NCBI RefSeq assembly: GCF_003014755.1
Contig: NZ_PYAW01000006.1
Span: 271,355-335,354, forward strand
Reading direction: 5' to 3'
DNA: 64,000 nucleotides
Source: Chitinophaga niastensis
GTDB lineage: Bacteria; Bacteroidota; Bacteroidia; Chitinophagales; Chitinophagaceae
The notes beneath the pieces were generated by a model. It searched no databases and was not told where the DNA came from. It worked only from the letters and a program-made list of their open reading frames with translations. This document shows, in pieces, positions 9,130 to 19,158 of the stretch; the stretch's first letter is position 1; each line of letters begins with the position of its first letter. A program made the translations under genes and the position numbers.

Positions 9130-9726
9130 TTAATACATGCTCTTGGAAGCGAACAATTTAATTTCGTCTTTCATGGTTTGCAGGTAATCGATATCATCAA
9201 AACCATTTATCATGTTGTGCTTTTTATAGCTGTTGATGGCAAATGATTCGCTTTCCTTTGTTGCTGAGATGGTAATCGTCTGACCCGGAAGATCTATTAC
9301 AAGTTCCGCATGAGGATCAGCTTCAATAGCAGTAAATATTTTATCTAAAAATTCAGCGCTTACCTGTACGGGTAAGATGCCAATATTTAAAGCATTGTTT
9401 TTGAAGATATCGGCAAAAAAACTGGATACTACACAGCGGAAGCCGTAGTCGTATATTGCCCATGCCGCATGTTCGCGGCTGCTGCCACTGCCAAAGTTTC
9501 TACCACCTACCAGGATTTTTCCTGAGTAAATAGGGTTATTTAAAACGAAGTCTTTTTTAGGCGTGCCATCTGTATCATAGCGCCAATCACGAAACAGATT
9601 ATCACCAAACCCCTTACGCTCGGTTGCCTTTAAGAAACGGGCAGGAATGATCTGGTCGGTGTCCACATTCTCAATTGGCATTGGCACCGCTGAACTGCTC
9701 AATAAGGTGAATTTATCGTAAGCCAT
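9130..9726 (-). CDS. leuD: 3-isopropylmalate dehydratase small subunit
   Basis: 198-residue small subunit of isopropylmalate isomerase. It shows the swivelling-domain motifs NVDTDQIIPARFLK near the N-terminus and GRNFGSGSSREHAAWA in the centre, the usual substrate-binding loop. It pairs with LeuC, encoded 54 bases upstream, to convert 2- to 3-isopropylmalate (and citramalate to 3-methylmalate). Length is standard for the family. Confidence 0.96.
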   Translation of the reverse strand: MAYDKFTLLSSSAVPMPIENVDTDQIIPARFLKATERKGFGDNLFRDWRYDTDGTPKKDFVLNNPIYSGKILVGGRNFGSGSSREHAAWAIYDYGFRCVVSSFFADIFKNNALNIGILPVQVSAEFLDKIFTAIEADPHAELVIDLPGQTITISATKESESFAINSYKKHNMINGFDDIDYLQTMKDEIKLFASKSMY

Positions 9727-9780
9727 TTTTAATAGTATCGTTTAAAGTTTTTTGTTGCTGGTTTCAAAGAGAAGTTGTCA

Positions 9781-11187
9781 TTACGCGATCAGCTCTCTCG
9801 GGTCTGTTACAACGCCTGTTACTGCCGCTGCTGCTGCCACCAAAGGACTGGCCAGCATCGTTCTGGAGCCTGGGCCCTGTCTGCCTTCAAAGTTGCGGTT
9901 ACTGGTGCTCACCGCATATTTACCTGCAGGAATTTTATCATCATTCATGGCCAGGCAGGCGGAACATCCGGGCTGACGCAGCTGAAACCCTGCTTCTGTT
10001 AATATATCCAGTATACCTTCTTCTTTAATCTGTTGTTCTACTATATGTGAACCAGGAACGATCCATGCCGTAACATGTGCTGCTTTTTTCCGGCCTTTTA
10101 CAATAGAGGCAAATGCGCGGAAATCTTCAATACGTCCGTTGGTGCAGCTGCCGATAAATACATAATCCACTTGTTTGCCCAGCATGGCTTCTTCTTCATG
10201 AAAGCCCATGTAGTTAAGCGACTTTTCATAACTGGCTTTGCTGCCACCGGCATCCTGTGCAGCAGGAATATGGCTGGTGATGCTCATGCCCATACCCGGA
10301 TTAGTACCGTAAGTAATCATAGGTGCTATATCTGCTGCATCATAATTATATTCCAGGTCAAAACTGGCGCCTTCTTCTGTTTTCAATGTTTTCCAGTAAG
10401 CCAGCGCTTTATCCCAGGCTTCGCCTTTAGGAGCTTTTTCACGGCCTTTGATATACGCAAAGGTGGTTTCATCCGGTGCGATGATACCGCCACGGGCACC
10501 CATTTCAATGCTCATATTACAAACCGTCATGCGGCCTTCCATGCTCATGTTCTCAAACACATCACCGGCGTATTCCACGAAATAACCGGTAGCACCGGCT
10601 GCTGTTAATTTGGAAATGATATAGAGCGTAACATCTTTTGGTGTGATGCCTTTGCCCAGTTTACCATTTACCCTGATGCGCATTTTCTTTGGCTTGGGTT
10701 GCATGATACACTGTGAAGTAAGTACCATTTCCACTTCAGAGGTGCCAATACCAAATGCAATGGCACCAAATGCACCATGTGTGGAAGTATGTGAATCACC
10801 ACAAACAATGGTCATACCTGGTTGTGTAATCCCGTTTTCAGGACCTACCACATGCACAATCCCATTCTTTGGATTACCTAAACCCCAATGAGAGATACCA
10901 TACTTAGCCGAGTTGGTTTCCAGTGCTTTAAGTTGATTAGCTGAAAGTGGATCTGCAACTGGCAAATGCTGATTAATGGTAGGTGTATTATGATCCGCTG
11001 TGGCAAATGTTTTTTCGGGAAAGATGACACTAAGGTGTCTGCCTTCCAATCCAAGAAAGGCAACAGGGCTGGTTACTTCATGAATAAAATGCCGGTCGAT
11101 AAAAAATACATCCGGACCATCCTCAATTTTCCTGACAACATGCGAATCCCATACTTTGTCAAATAATGTAGCGGGTATATTGCTCAT
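9781..11187 (-). CDS. leuC: 3-isopropylmalate dehydratase large subunit
   Basis: 468-residue aconitase-family subunit. The three cysteine ligands of the 4Fe-4S cluster are visible in FIGSCTNGRIEDF and in PGCSACLAMN. The motif GDSHTSTHGAFGAIAFGIG marks the substrate site. It is the first gene of the leu operon; the 150 bases upstream contain no obvious leader peptide rich in Leu codons, so classical attenuation is not evident. Confidence 0.96.
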   Translation of the reverse strand: MSNIPATLFDKVWDSHVVRKIEDGPDVFFIDRHFIHEVTSPVAFLGLEGRHLSVIFPEKTFATADHNTPTINQHLPVADPLSANQLKALETNSAKYGISHWGLGNPKNGIVHVVGPENGITQPGMTIVCGDSHTSTHGAFGAIAFGIGTSEVEMVLTSQCIMQPKPKKMRIRVNGKLGKGITPKDVTLYIISKLTAAGATGYFVEYAGDVFENMSMEGRMTVCNMSIEMGARGGIIAPDETTFAYIKGREKAPKGEAWDKALAYWKTLKTEEGASFDLEYNYDAADIAPMITYGTNPGMGMSITSHIPAAQDAGGSKASYEKSLNYMGFHEEEAMLGKQVDYVFIGSCTNGRIEDFRAFASIVKGRKKAAHVTAWIVPGSHIVEQQIKEEGILDILTEAGFQLRQPGCSACLAMNDDKIPAGKYAVSTSNRNFEGRQGPGSRTMLASPLVAAAAAVTGVVTDPRELIA

Positions 11188-11344
11188 TTTGTATAATTTT
11201 AAAAGTAGTTGCTAAATTGTTAAAAAATATCCACATAATCTGTTTTTTCTCGATATTTCTTCTAATAATGTTGCTGAAAACGTAGAAATAAATAGGGAGA
11301 TGTGGAAGGAGGGGGTTATTTATTAATTTCTATTTGATTGATAA

Positions 11345-11497
11345 TCAATTATTAGAATGAGTGTTGGCTTCCCGTAGCGTCTTGCTGTCAGCCTCAATTA
11401 ATCCACGGTAACCACGAACAGTTTCCGGACTAACACGGCCTGTTGCCGCAATATTTGTCATTAACTGACTTTTATATTCTTTCCAATCGGGCATCAT
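11345..11497 (-). pseudogene. Remnant of a carboxymuconolactone decarboxylase-like gene
   Basis: A 50-codon reading frame whose first 38 residues (MPDWKEYKSQL then RVSPETVRGYRGL) match the N-terminus of AhpD/carboxymuconolactone-decarboxylase-like proteins, where the phrase LSPDTVKGY is typical. The frame then stops without the catalytic CxxC/His domain (family length is about 110-120 residues). It lies next to a decayed SusD gene, which suggests a deletion junction here. A very short functional gene is possible but less likely. Confidence 0.5.
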
Positions 11498-11541
11498 AAG
11501 CGTGTATTTTTTCGGTTAATAATTGTACTAAGTTACAGTGA

Positions 11542-12036
11542 TCCTATGCAACCATTGTAAGGTGCTTTTTGCAGTTGATACCATCTGTTGATGAAGAAAA
11601 ATGCAGCTACAGCTCCATTCATCCCAGTACCAATAAAACAACAGATATCATCCGCTTTGCTGAAACACTGCTCACCTTTGCAGAAGCAGCTGCTATGGCT
11701 ACCGGTACGCCTTCTGCTGACGCATATAACGCAGTAAACCTCGTAAGACAACGTGCAGGGTTATCTAACCTGACTCCTGGCTTATCTGCTGCTGCATTCC
11801 GTGACTCCGTTGTAAATGAGCGTGCCTACGAATTTGCCGGTGAATTTGGTATGCGCTGGTTTGATATTGTGCGGATGCAGTTATTACCAAAAGTATTGGC
11901 AGCACGTAGCCAAACGATGGAACAAAATAAAATTGACGCTGGTGATGCAAGTAATCCGGCTCCTAAATATCTTGCTCCGATTCCATTCAGTGATCTGAGC
12001 CTGAGCCCGGGATGGTCACAGAATCCAACGTACTAA
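11542..12036 (+). pseudogene. SusD/RagB C-terminal remnant
   Basis: Open frame from about 11542 with no ATG in the right place (first usable codon TTG at 11569). It encodes only the C-terminal quarter of a SusD-like lipoprotein: DIIRFAETLLTFAEAAA, LVRQRAGLSNL, NERAYEFAGEFGMRWFDIVR and a terminal PIPFSDLSLSPGWSQNPTY. Signal peptide, lipobox and most TPR helices are missing and no susC is upstream. It is the broken end of a polysaccharide-utilisation locus whose surviving enzyme is the GH92 gene downstream. Confidence 0.8.
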
Positions 12037-12132
12037 GCATTTTTTGTTTGGCCTATAAATAGTTTAATCATGCCTTGTGCATGATTAAACTATTTTTGAA
12101 AAGAATTTTTCCCTGAGTATAAACTATAGTGA

Positions 12133-14388
12133 ATGAAAAAAATAATATGGAAACTGTGTAGCCTTTGTTTGCTGACACCTGTAGTATTCTTATGTAGCAC
12201 CAACAAACTATTGGCCAACGATAGTATTCCACGCAACAGGCAAGCCATTGACCTGATTGATCCTACCATTGGTAACGTGGGACAATTACTGGAACCTACC
12301 CGGCCTACCGTACAGTTACCTAATCAGCTGATCCGTTTTACACCGCAGCGAAAGGATTATATGGATGATCAGATATCCAGTTTTCCGCTCACTATTGTGT
12401 CGCACAGGCTGGGGCAGGTGTTTGCGCTGAAACCTTCTGTGGCAGCACCTGGAAAGAGTGCCTGGGCATCAAAAAAGGCGTATGATCATGATCTCGAAAT
12501 CAACAAGCCATGGTACTATTCTACCTGGTTAATTGAGGATGAAATCAATGTTGAATTTACGGCCGGGAAAAAAACAGGCTATTATCGTTTTCGTTTTCCG
12601 GAGGGGGAAAATAAATCAGTGTTGTTTGATGTATACAACGATGGCCCCGCAGCATATCATTTTTTATCGGGCAATGAAATAACTGGTATAGAAACATATA
12701 ACGGTGATATCAAAGTATATATGTATGGTGTTTTTAATCAAAAGGGAACACCTGGTGTATGGGAAAATAATCAGTTGAGCAATAGTAAGATCATTGCTGG
12801 TAAAGGAATTAAAGCCTATATCAGTTTTCCTGCTGCTACTAAAGAAGTAACATTTAAGTATGCGATCAGCTATGTTAGTGCGGCACAGGCAAAGAAAAAT
12901 TATGAAGAAGAGATCAGCAAAAAAGATTTTGCAGCAGTAGCCGGCAACGGGAAAAAAGTATGGTCAGACGTCATATCGCAGATTGAAGTAAAAGGAGGTA
13001 CCATTGCTCAGCAACGTTCCTTTTACACAGCATTATATCGTTGTTATGAAAGAGCAGTAGATATCACAGAAGATTCTCTTTATTACAGTGGATTTGATAA
13101 ACAGATACATAGAGATGCCCGGCCTTTTTATGTAGATGACTGGTCGTGGGATACGTATCTGGCACTGCATCCGCTGAGAATGATCCTCAATCCTGCGAAG
13201 GAAGAAGACATGTTACAATCTTATGTACACATGTATGAGCAAAGTGGCTGGCTGCCTACTTTTCCGGTGCTCTTCGGAGATCATGCCTGTATGAATGGTT
13301 TTCATTCTTCTGTAGTGATGCTGGACGCCTGGAGAAAAGGATTGAAAAATTTTGATATTGAGAAAGCGTATGAAGGCATGCGCAAAAATGCAACTGATGC
13401 TACTATACTGCCATGGCGGAACGGTAACAAAACAAAGCTGGATGATTATTATCAGGAAAAGGGATATTTCCCTGCCTTGCACATAGGTGAAAAAGAAACC
13501 GTTGCGGAAGTGGATCCCTTCGAAAAAAGACAGGCAGTAGCTGTTACATTGGGTGGCAGTTATGACGACTGGGCATTGTCTCAGTTAGCCGGCGATCTTA
13601 ATAAAAAAGATGATCAGCAGTTGTTTGCTCCGCGGGGACAGCATTATAAAAATCTCTGGAATGCAGATAAAAAATTCTTTATGCCCAAAGATGATAAGGG
13701 CAACTGGATTGATATTGATGTTAAATATGATGGCGGTCCGGGTGGACGCGATTATTATGATGAAAACAATGGCTGGACTTACTTATGGCAGGTGCAGCAG
13801 GATATACCGGGGCTGATCAGTTTAATGGGAGGGAAGCCGGCTTTTGAAGCAAAACTGGATCAGTTGTTTCGTGAGTCGTTGGATATGCCGCGCAATACTT
13901 TCTGGAATAAATTTCCGGATGCTACCGGCCTCGTAGGTCAGTATTCTATGGGTAATGAGCCGAGCTTCCACATTCCTTATTTATATAACTTTACCGGAGC
14001 GCCCTGGAAAACGCAAAAGCATATACGTTTTCTGCTGGATACCTGGTTTAAAGACAACATCTTCGGTATCCCCGGTGATGAAGATGGTGGCGGTATGTCT
14101 GCTTTTGTTGTGTTTTCTTCCATGGGTTTTTATCCTGTTACACCGGGTATTCCGGTGTATACAATTGGTAGCCCTGTATTTGAAAAGGTTACCATTGCAT
14201 TGCCCGGTAAAAAGAAATTTACGGTGCTGGCACACAACAGTTCAGTGGTAAACAAATATATTCAGCAGGCAAAATTCAACGGGCAACCACTCAATAAGCC
14301 AACGTTTACACATCAGCAACTTGTAGCTGGCGGAACCCTGGAATTGTTTATGGGGCCTAAGCCTAATAAGCGCTGGGGAGTAGAGTAA
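12133..14388 (+). CDS. GH92 family alpha-mannosidase, secreted
   Basis: 751-residue protein with a Sec signal peptide (about residues 1-28, ending LLANDS). GH92 enzymes are calcium-dependent exo-alpha-mannosidases, mostly alpha-1,2, acting on N-glycan or yeast mannan. The family landmarks are present: RPFYVDDWSWDTYLALHPL near residue 335, GNEPSFHIPYLYN (about 607-619, containing the catalytic acid Glu) and PGDEDGGGMSAF (about 646-657, containing the catalytic-base Asp pair). It follows a SusD remnant by 97 bases, so it is probably the survivor of a mannan PUL and may rely on importers elsewhere. Confidence 0.92.
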   Translation: MKKIIWKLCSLCLLTPVVFLCSTNKLLANDSIPRNRQAIDLIDPTIGNVGQLLEPTRPTVQLPNQLIRFTPQRKDYMDDQISSFPLTIVSHRLGQVFALKPSVAAPGKSAWASKKAYDHDLEINKPWYYSTWLIEDEINVEFTAGKKTGYYRFRFPEGENKSVLFDVYNDGPAAYHFLSGNEITGIETYNGDIKVYMYGVFNQKGTPGVWENNQLSNSKIIAGKGIKAYISFPAATKEVTFKYAISYVSAAQAKKNYEEEISKKDFAAVAGNGKKVWSDVISQIEVKGGTIAQQRSFYTALYRCYERAVDITEDSLYYSGFDKQIHRDARPFYVDDWSWDTYLALHPLRMILNPAKEEDMLQSYVHMYEQSGWLPTFPVLFGDHACMNGFHSSVVMLDAWRKGLKNFDIEKAYEGMRKNATDATILPWRNGNKTKLDDYYQEKGYFPALHIGEKETVAEVDPFEKRQAVAVTLGGSYDDWALSQLAGDLNKKDDQQLFAPRGQHYKNLWNADKKFFMPKDDKGNWIDIDVKYDGGPGGRDYYDENNGWTYLWQVQQDIPGLISLMGGKPAFEAKLDQLFRESLDMPRNTFWNKFPDATGLVGQYSMGNEPSFHIPYLYNFTGAPWKTQKHIRFLLDTWFKDNIFGIPGDEDGGGMSAFVVFSSMGFYPVTPGIPVYTIGSPVFEKVTIALPGKKKFTVLAHNSSVVNKYIQQAKFNGQPLNKPTFTHQQLVAGGTLELFMGPKPNKRWGVE

Positions 14389-14409
14389 ATAGAAATATTA
14401 GATACAGTA

Positions 14410-14445
14410 CATAAGAAAGGCCGCATCGCTGTGGCCTTTCTTATG
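14410..14445 (+). terminator. Terminator after the GH92 gene
   Basis: Perfect 13-bp inverted repeat (cataagaaaggcc, 14410-14422, with 14433-14445) and a ten-base loop. It lies between the convergent GH92 and immunity-like genes and could serve both. Confidence 0.8.
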
Positions 14446-14461
14446 TTGTGGAGCAACATTA

Positions 14462-14812
14462 TTATTCCTTCATAAATAATTCTCCTGAAAAGAATATTTT
14501 TTGAAGTGCCAGCAACTCTAAACGTCTTGCCTCAACAAGATCCTGGTATGTTTTAGAAGTATTTAAAAAGAAATCAGGATTGGAAATAGTGCCCACCAAC
14601 TGATCCAGTCCGGATGTGAAAAATAATACAATGGGTATCGGCACTACATCTGTTTCTTTGTAATCATTAATAACATCCATTATCAGGGCAATAAATGCAA
14701 GGTATGCGGGATCATCCCACGCTCTTTCCATTCTTACCCGGTAAGTAAATTCATCTTCTGATTCTGCGTATTCCAGGTATTTTTTCAGTGATTCTTTCAT
14801 ATTTATAAACAT
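14462..14812 (-). CDS. Probable immunity protein of the RHS toxin
   Basis: 116-residue acidic, mostly helical cytoplasmic protein without a recognised family. Its start overlaps the last 10 bases of the RHS toxin gene on the same strand; a second ATG four codons later (14800) would remove the overlap. Position directly after a polymorphic toxin, small size and lack of a signal peptide fit an immunity protein that binds the RHS C-terminal domain. The role is inferred from position only. Confidence 0.6.
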   Translation of the reverse strand: MFINMKESLKKYLEYAESEDEFTYRVRMERAWDDPAYLAFIALIMDVINDYKETDVVPIPIVLFFTSGLDQLVGTISNPDFFLNTSKTYQDLVEARRLELLALQKIFFSGELFMKE

Positions 14813-17800
14813 GGTGGATTATAACGATGTACCACAGCTTCATTTGCCATGGTGCCTTCTACTAACAATTCTTTTGCTCCTTTCGCATATTTATTGGCCT
14901 TATGGAGATCGGAACCTACCGGGGCCCTTGATACGTCTCCCAGGTGTTCTAATCTGCCTTCTGTAGTGCTCAGATCCAATTTAGTGTTATTTAATTTATC
15001 CAGATCTATTTCTCCTACTTCTGTACCAGCTTTTCTGGCCCATCTTTCTGCGAAGCTCCTGTCTTTTGTAAGTGATACATACTGATCTCCATAACCAGGG
15101 GTAGATCCGTTCAGTACATGGCTCATGGGTGTTTCTGTTGCCCCGGGGGCTTTAGGAATAATACCGTTGCCGGCATCAAGACTGGTCATATCATTAGGAT
15201 GCAGCGCGCGGAACCAGATATCTTCCCATCCCCAGATATCTATATAACAATTGGTATCTTTTACATAGGCGTAATTATTCCAGCCGCCTGCAACCCCTAT
15301 TGGATCCTGACTTATATACATGCCTTCCTGCGGAGAATAATATCTGAAACGGTTGTAGTGCAATCCTGTTTCTACATCTTCATACTGCCCCTGGTAGCGG
15401 AATGGTACAAAGTCTTTGCTGCCTTCCAGCTTGCGCACATTTCCATCAATGTCCAGTTCTGCGCTCCACAATTTTTGTCCGGTTGTATCGTAAGCTTCAC
15501 AGGGAGTGCCCAGGTGATCGGTGATAACAGAATATTGCTGCTGATCAGTGATCTTTGCTGCAAGCTTAAAAGTTTTCTCCTCAAATACCCATGTGGTCAG
15601 TGTTTCGGCAGGTACCGGCTCCCGGTGACTACTACTTATTTCTCCATATTCGTCAATGATGGTTTGTGGTTGCTCTTTTTCAGGATAGGTCCATTCATGC
15701 AACGGTTTATGACCGTCCCATACAAAGCGTGTTACTTGCCCGCTGAAAGTTTTTTGGGTTCTTCGTCCAAGACCATCGTACTGAAAGGTGATCGTTTTCT
15801 GATCGGGGCGCCGTACCTGTTTCAACAGGCCGTTGCCATACCACTCATATTCCCAGGTTACCGGGAGCGCAGCGTTGGTAATAATTTTTTTAATAAGATT
15901 ACCTTCCTCATCATAGATGAAACGTGCCTGGTCTGATTCCAGTAAACGGCCTCCTGCAGCGTATTTCCGGTCCGTGCGGGTTTGTGTTTTATAGAGATTG
16001 CCTGCTTTATCAGGTAAGCGGTAATCATATTGTCCGTTTTCATACTGCGCCCAGGCAAGGTTGCCAATATCATCGTGCCCGAATTTTACAATGCCTTCAC
16101 TCAGCCCTTTAACGATCTGTTTGAGCCGCATATTGGCATCCCAATGATATTGGTGGCTGCGTGTTATTTTACTGCCACTGGTAACGGTATGTGCATCCGG
16201 CGTATTGCTGGCAGAAGAGCCGGGGTGATACGTCCAACTGCTTTTTACGCCACCGGGTAAGGTACGTTCTATCTCCAGCCCCAGCAGGTTACGCTGTATC
16301 TCTGCAGTCCATGGATCGATAGTACCATTGGCCATGGCGCTTATACCGGTAAGGTCATCCATGGCATTCCACCGGGTTTGGATATTGGCACCCAGACTGC
16401 TTTGTACAGTTGTGCGTCTGCCTTCATTATCATACCGGCTGGTTACGATATGCCCGTTCTGTGATTCACTGATCATCCTGCCCATAGCATCCCGCACAAA
16501 TTTCACGGTATTGTCGGGTGTGGCAACTTCCAGCAGTTTGCCGTTACGATTATAACTGAAGGCCTCCCAGGTACCGTCACTATGTTCTGTACGTGCGAGC
16601 AAACCATTGTAGTTGTATTCGTAGTTTGTCCACTTATTACCCGGGCGGTGCACTTTAATTACTTTGCCTGCTGAATCGCGGTCATAGCGCCTGGTAATGC
16701 CATCAAACCCTGTTTCACTGATGATATCACCATTGGCATTGCGCATCAAGCGATACATCTCTCCATGCTCATTTACAAGTCCGGTCAGTTCTTCTTCATT
16801 ATTATACAGGAAATGTGTTTTAATACCTTTTTCCTCTCTCAGTTTTATATTTCCCATGGGTGTGTAGGCGAATTGCACCACATGCTGTTTATCCTGTGCT
16901 GCTACAATTTCTTTATAGGCATTGTAGCGTAGTTTGATATGGTTGTCAGGCAATCTTATATCGGTCACGCGTCCCAGGGTATCATACTGGAAGGTTTGCT
17001 CTTCCCGCAAAGGATTGCGGAGCCGCAGGCATTGCCCCCAGGTATTGTATTCCCAGGTGGTTTTGCCGCCATCAGGCAGCGTGATACTATTTAAGTTGAA
17101 GTCTTCATCATAAGCCAGCAGGGTATGATTTTCGGTTTCGTCTTCTATTTTACGAACCAGGTTGTTATCGTTATAACGGAAGATGCGTATGCGGCCATCT
17201 GCTTCGGTAAGTGTATGCAGCAATCCTGTTTTTTCATAGTAAATATAAGTACGGCTGTTGCCTTCCGGATCAGCACTTAACACCAGTTTGCCCTCCCTGT
17301 TATAAGTGGCGCTGGTAGCTGATCCATCGGGAAATACTACACTGGTACGGTTACCCAGTTCATCGTACGTATAGCCGGTAACGTTACCTTCCGCATCTAT
17401 TACCCGGTATATTTCCATATCGGCTGTATATGCGAAGAAGATGGAGTTGCCCAGCGGAGCTTTGATCTGCGTAACAACAAAATCAGGGGTATAATATAAG
17501 GTAGTACTATGTCCCTGTGAATTGGTGATACGATTGAATCCTTCTTTGGGATGATATTCGAGTGTTCCTTCCATTAAGCCGCCATCGCCATAGGTGTGGG
17601 TGCAGCGTTTTTTTTGATCATACTCCCAGTAAAAAGATTGTCCGTTGCGGTCTGTCTTTTTTATCATGAGATGATCACGGTATTGGATAAACGTAGTTTG
17701 ATCCAGTGCGTCGGTGATCCCGGTCAGGTCGCCGGTTTCATTATAAGTATAGCGCACCAGCAAACGCTGTTCCCCACGATGCTGCGCTGTAACCTGTATG

Positions 17801-18945
17801 ATCCGGCCTCCTTCATCGTTCAGTATCAGCAGGTGCCTGCCGGCGCTGTCTATTATGCGCAGCAGATGCCCATTGGCGTTGTAATGAAAGCTGATCATAA
17901 ACCCGGCTTCATCTGTAATGTTGATGAGCCGGTATTGTTCATCCCGGGGATGTGACAGGCGGAAGGTGTATGTTAATCTGCTTTCATAATCAAACAGCGC
18001 GTATTCGTCGGCGTGTGAGCGTGTCAGCAATAGTTTTTCATGACGGTTATATTCACTGTTGCCATTATATGGCAGGGCGTCAAAAACAGCACTGCGGCCA
18101 TCACCCAGTAATACTACCGTAGCATTTTCCGCAGGGAATTCCTGCACGCGCATATCATAGCAGCCGTGATTGCCATGCCCGAGCAGGCCTTTAAACGGAC
18201 TGTCACTGTTCCAGGAACGCATCCATTTCAACGGAATAGGTCCTGGCAGCTCAAAGTCAATCCCATCGTAGATAACGATGCCCTGCACCAGGTCTACCGG
18301 TTCAAAGCCTTTTTTGCAGAGGGCTTTACTGAGCTTATTACTGCCCAGCTTACCTTTCAGGGCATGATTAAATTTTGTGAGCACTTTCTTGCCTAGCTTG
18401 CCTAGTCCTTTCAGGGCAGCACCAAAACCATAAGACATGATAAGATTCATAATCACACCGGCCCAGTCAGGTACAAAAGGACCGCCCACCATTACGGGTT
18501 TACCAAAAGACAGCGGGATGGAATAGGAGGTAGGCAGATACAGGCTGGGAATAGGAATGAATTTTTTCCCCGGTGTAAGCGACAAAGGAATACCAATGTC
18601 GTTGCACGTCATCAGCATATGCCCCGAAGGACTCATGAGATTACCCTCTACTTTCACCTTTTTGCTACCGAAAAAATTAACGGAATCATGTCCTATCATG
18701 GGGGCCAGCAGGAATGGTCCGCCCATAGGAATATGAAACAGGAAAACCAGTTTGCCGTTGGTGTCACTTTTTCCCCTTGGCACATGATTTATTTTGGTGG
18801 TAGCACCGATAAACGGTATCCAGTCCATAGGATCTATTACCAGACCTATATACGGGTGTGGCAGTGGAATGGGAAATCCAAACAGGATAACAATGTGTAT
18901 GTCCAATCCAATAACAGGTATGAAATGTTTATTGCTGACAAGCAT
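14803..18945 (-). CDS. PAAR-like/RHS polymorphic toxin with ART-like C-terminal domain
   Basis: 1380-residue polymorphic toxin. Residues 1-155 are a PAAR-like, glycine/proline-rich targeting domain; about 213-290 is a DUF6531-type entry segment (PVDLVQGIVIYDGIDFELPG); about 300-1150 holds many YD repeats forming the RHS cocoon; the RHS core ends at FRYYSPQEGMYISQDPIGVAGG (about 1200-1225). The last 141 residues are the variable toxin. FRALHPNDM, HVLNGSTPGYGDQYVSLTKD, EIDLDKL and KELLVEG resemble the ADP-ribosyltransferase-like fold (R near the start, ST/L-T middle, E near the end); this is a by-eye call. The PAAR-like head suggests loading on a contractile secretion system, but none is encoded here. 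Confidence 0.9.
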   Translation of the reverse strand: MLVSNKHFIPVIGLDIHIVILFGFPIPLPHPYIGLVIDPMDWIPFIGATTKINHVPRGKSDTNGKLVFLFHIPMGGPFLLAPMIGHDSVNFFGSKKVKVEGNLMSPSGHMLMTCNDIGIPLSLTPGKKFIPIPSLYLPTSYSIPLSFGKPVMVGGPFVPDWAGVIMNLIMSYGFGAALKGLGKLGKKVLTKFNHALKGKLGSNKLSKALCKKGFEPVDLVQGIVIYDGIDFELPGPIPLKWMRSWNSDSPFKGLLGHGNHGCYDMRVQEFPAENATVVLLGDGRSAVFDALPYNGNSEYNRHEKLLLTRSHADEYALFDYESRLTYTFRLSHPRDEQYRLINITDEAGFMISFHYNANGHLLRIIDSAGRHLLILNDEGGRIIQVTAQHRGEQRLLVRYTYNETGDLTGITDALDQTTFIQYRDHLMIKKTDRNGQSFYWEYDQKKRCTHTYGDGGLMEGTLEYHPKEGFNRITNSQGHSTTLYYTPDFVVTQIKAPLGNSIFFAYTADMEIYRVIDAEGNVTGYTYDELGNRTSVVFPDGSATSATYNREGKLVLSADPEGNSRTYIYYEKTGLLHTLTEADGRIRIFRYNDNNLVRKIEDETENHTLLAYDEDFNLNSITLPDGGKTTWEYNTWGQCLRLRNPLREEQTFQYDTLGRVTDIRLPDNHIKLRYNAYKEIVAAQDKQHVVQFAYTPMGNIKLREEKGIKTHFLYNNEEELTGLVNEHGEMYRLMRNANGDIISETGFDGITRRYDRDSAGKVIKVHRPGNKWTNYEYNYNGLLARTEHSDGTWEAFSYNRNGKLLEVATPDNTVKFVRDAMGRMISESQNGHIVTSRYDNEGRRTTVQSSLGANIQTRWNAMDDLTGISAMANGTIDPWTAEIQRNLLGLEIERTLPGGVKSSWTYHPGSSASNTPDAHTVTSGSKITRSHQYHWDANMRLKQIVKGLSEGIVKFGHDDIGNLAWAQYENGQYDYRLPDKAGNLYKTQTRTDRKYAAGGRLLESDQARFIYDEEGNLIKKIITNAALPVTWEYEWYGNGLLKQVRRPDQKTITFQYDGLGRRTQKTFSGQVTRFVWDGHKPLHEWTYPEKEQPQTIIDEYGEISSSHREPVPAETLTTWVFEEKTFKLAAKITDQQQYSVITDHLGTPCEAYDTTGQKLWSAELDIDGNVRKLEGSKDFVPFRYQGQYEDVETGLHYNRFRYYSPQEGMYISQDPIGVAGGWNNYAYVKDTNCYIDIWGWEDIWFRALHPNDMTSLDAGNGIIPKAPGATETPMSHVLNGSTPGYGDQYVSLTKDRSFAERWARKAGTEVGEIDLDKLNNTKLDLSTTEGRLEHLGDVSRAPVGSDLHKANKYAKGAKELLVEGTMANEAVVHRYNPPCL

Positions 18946-19158
18946 GAAGACATGGTTTCGTCGCCCTTAGGCAGGTTTAACAAATATTAATATTTAAACT
19001 AAGCGTCAGCTAATATAAGAATTCTTGTTTAATGTGCGATATGTTAGATATACTTATTGTTTAGGTATTTATCGCTCCTGAAACAGGGGATTTTACTGTT
19101 TCTTAAATGCCATCATTACCGGCAGCACAATCAGTTTTGCAGCTGCCGGTATGGTTTG

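Noticed and set aside
11337..11349. Short near-palindrome attgataatcaat near the CMD remnant
   Set aside because: Thirteen AT-rich bases; expected by chance in this composition.
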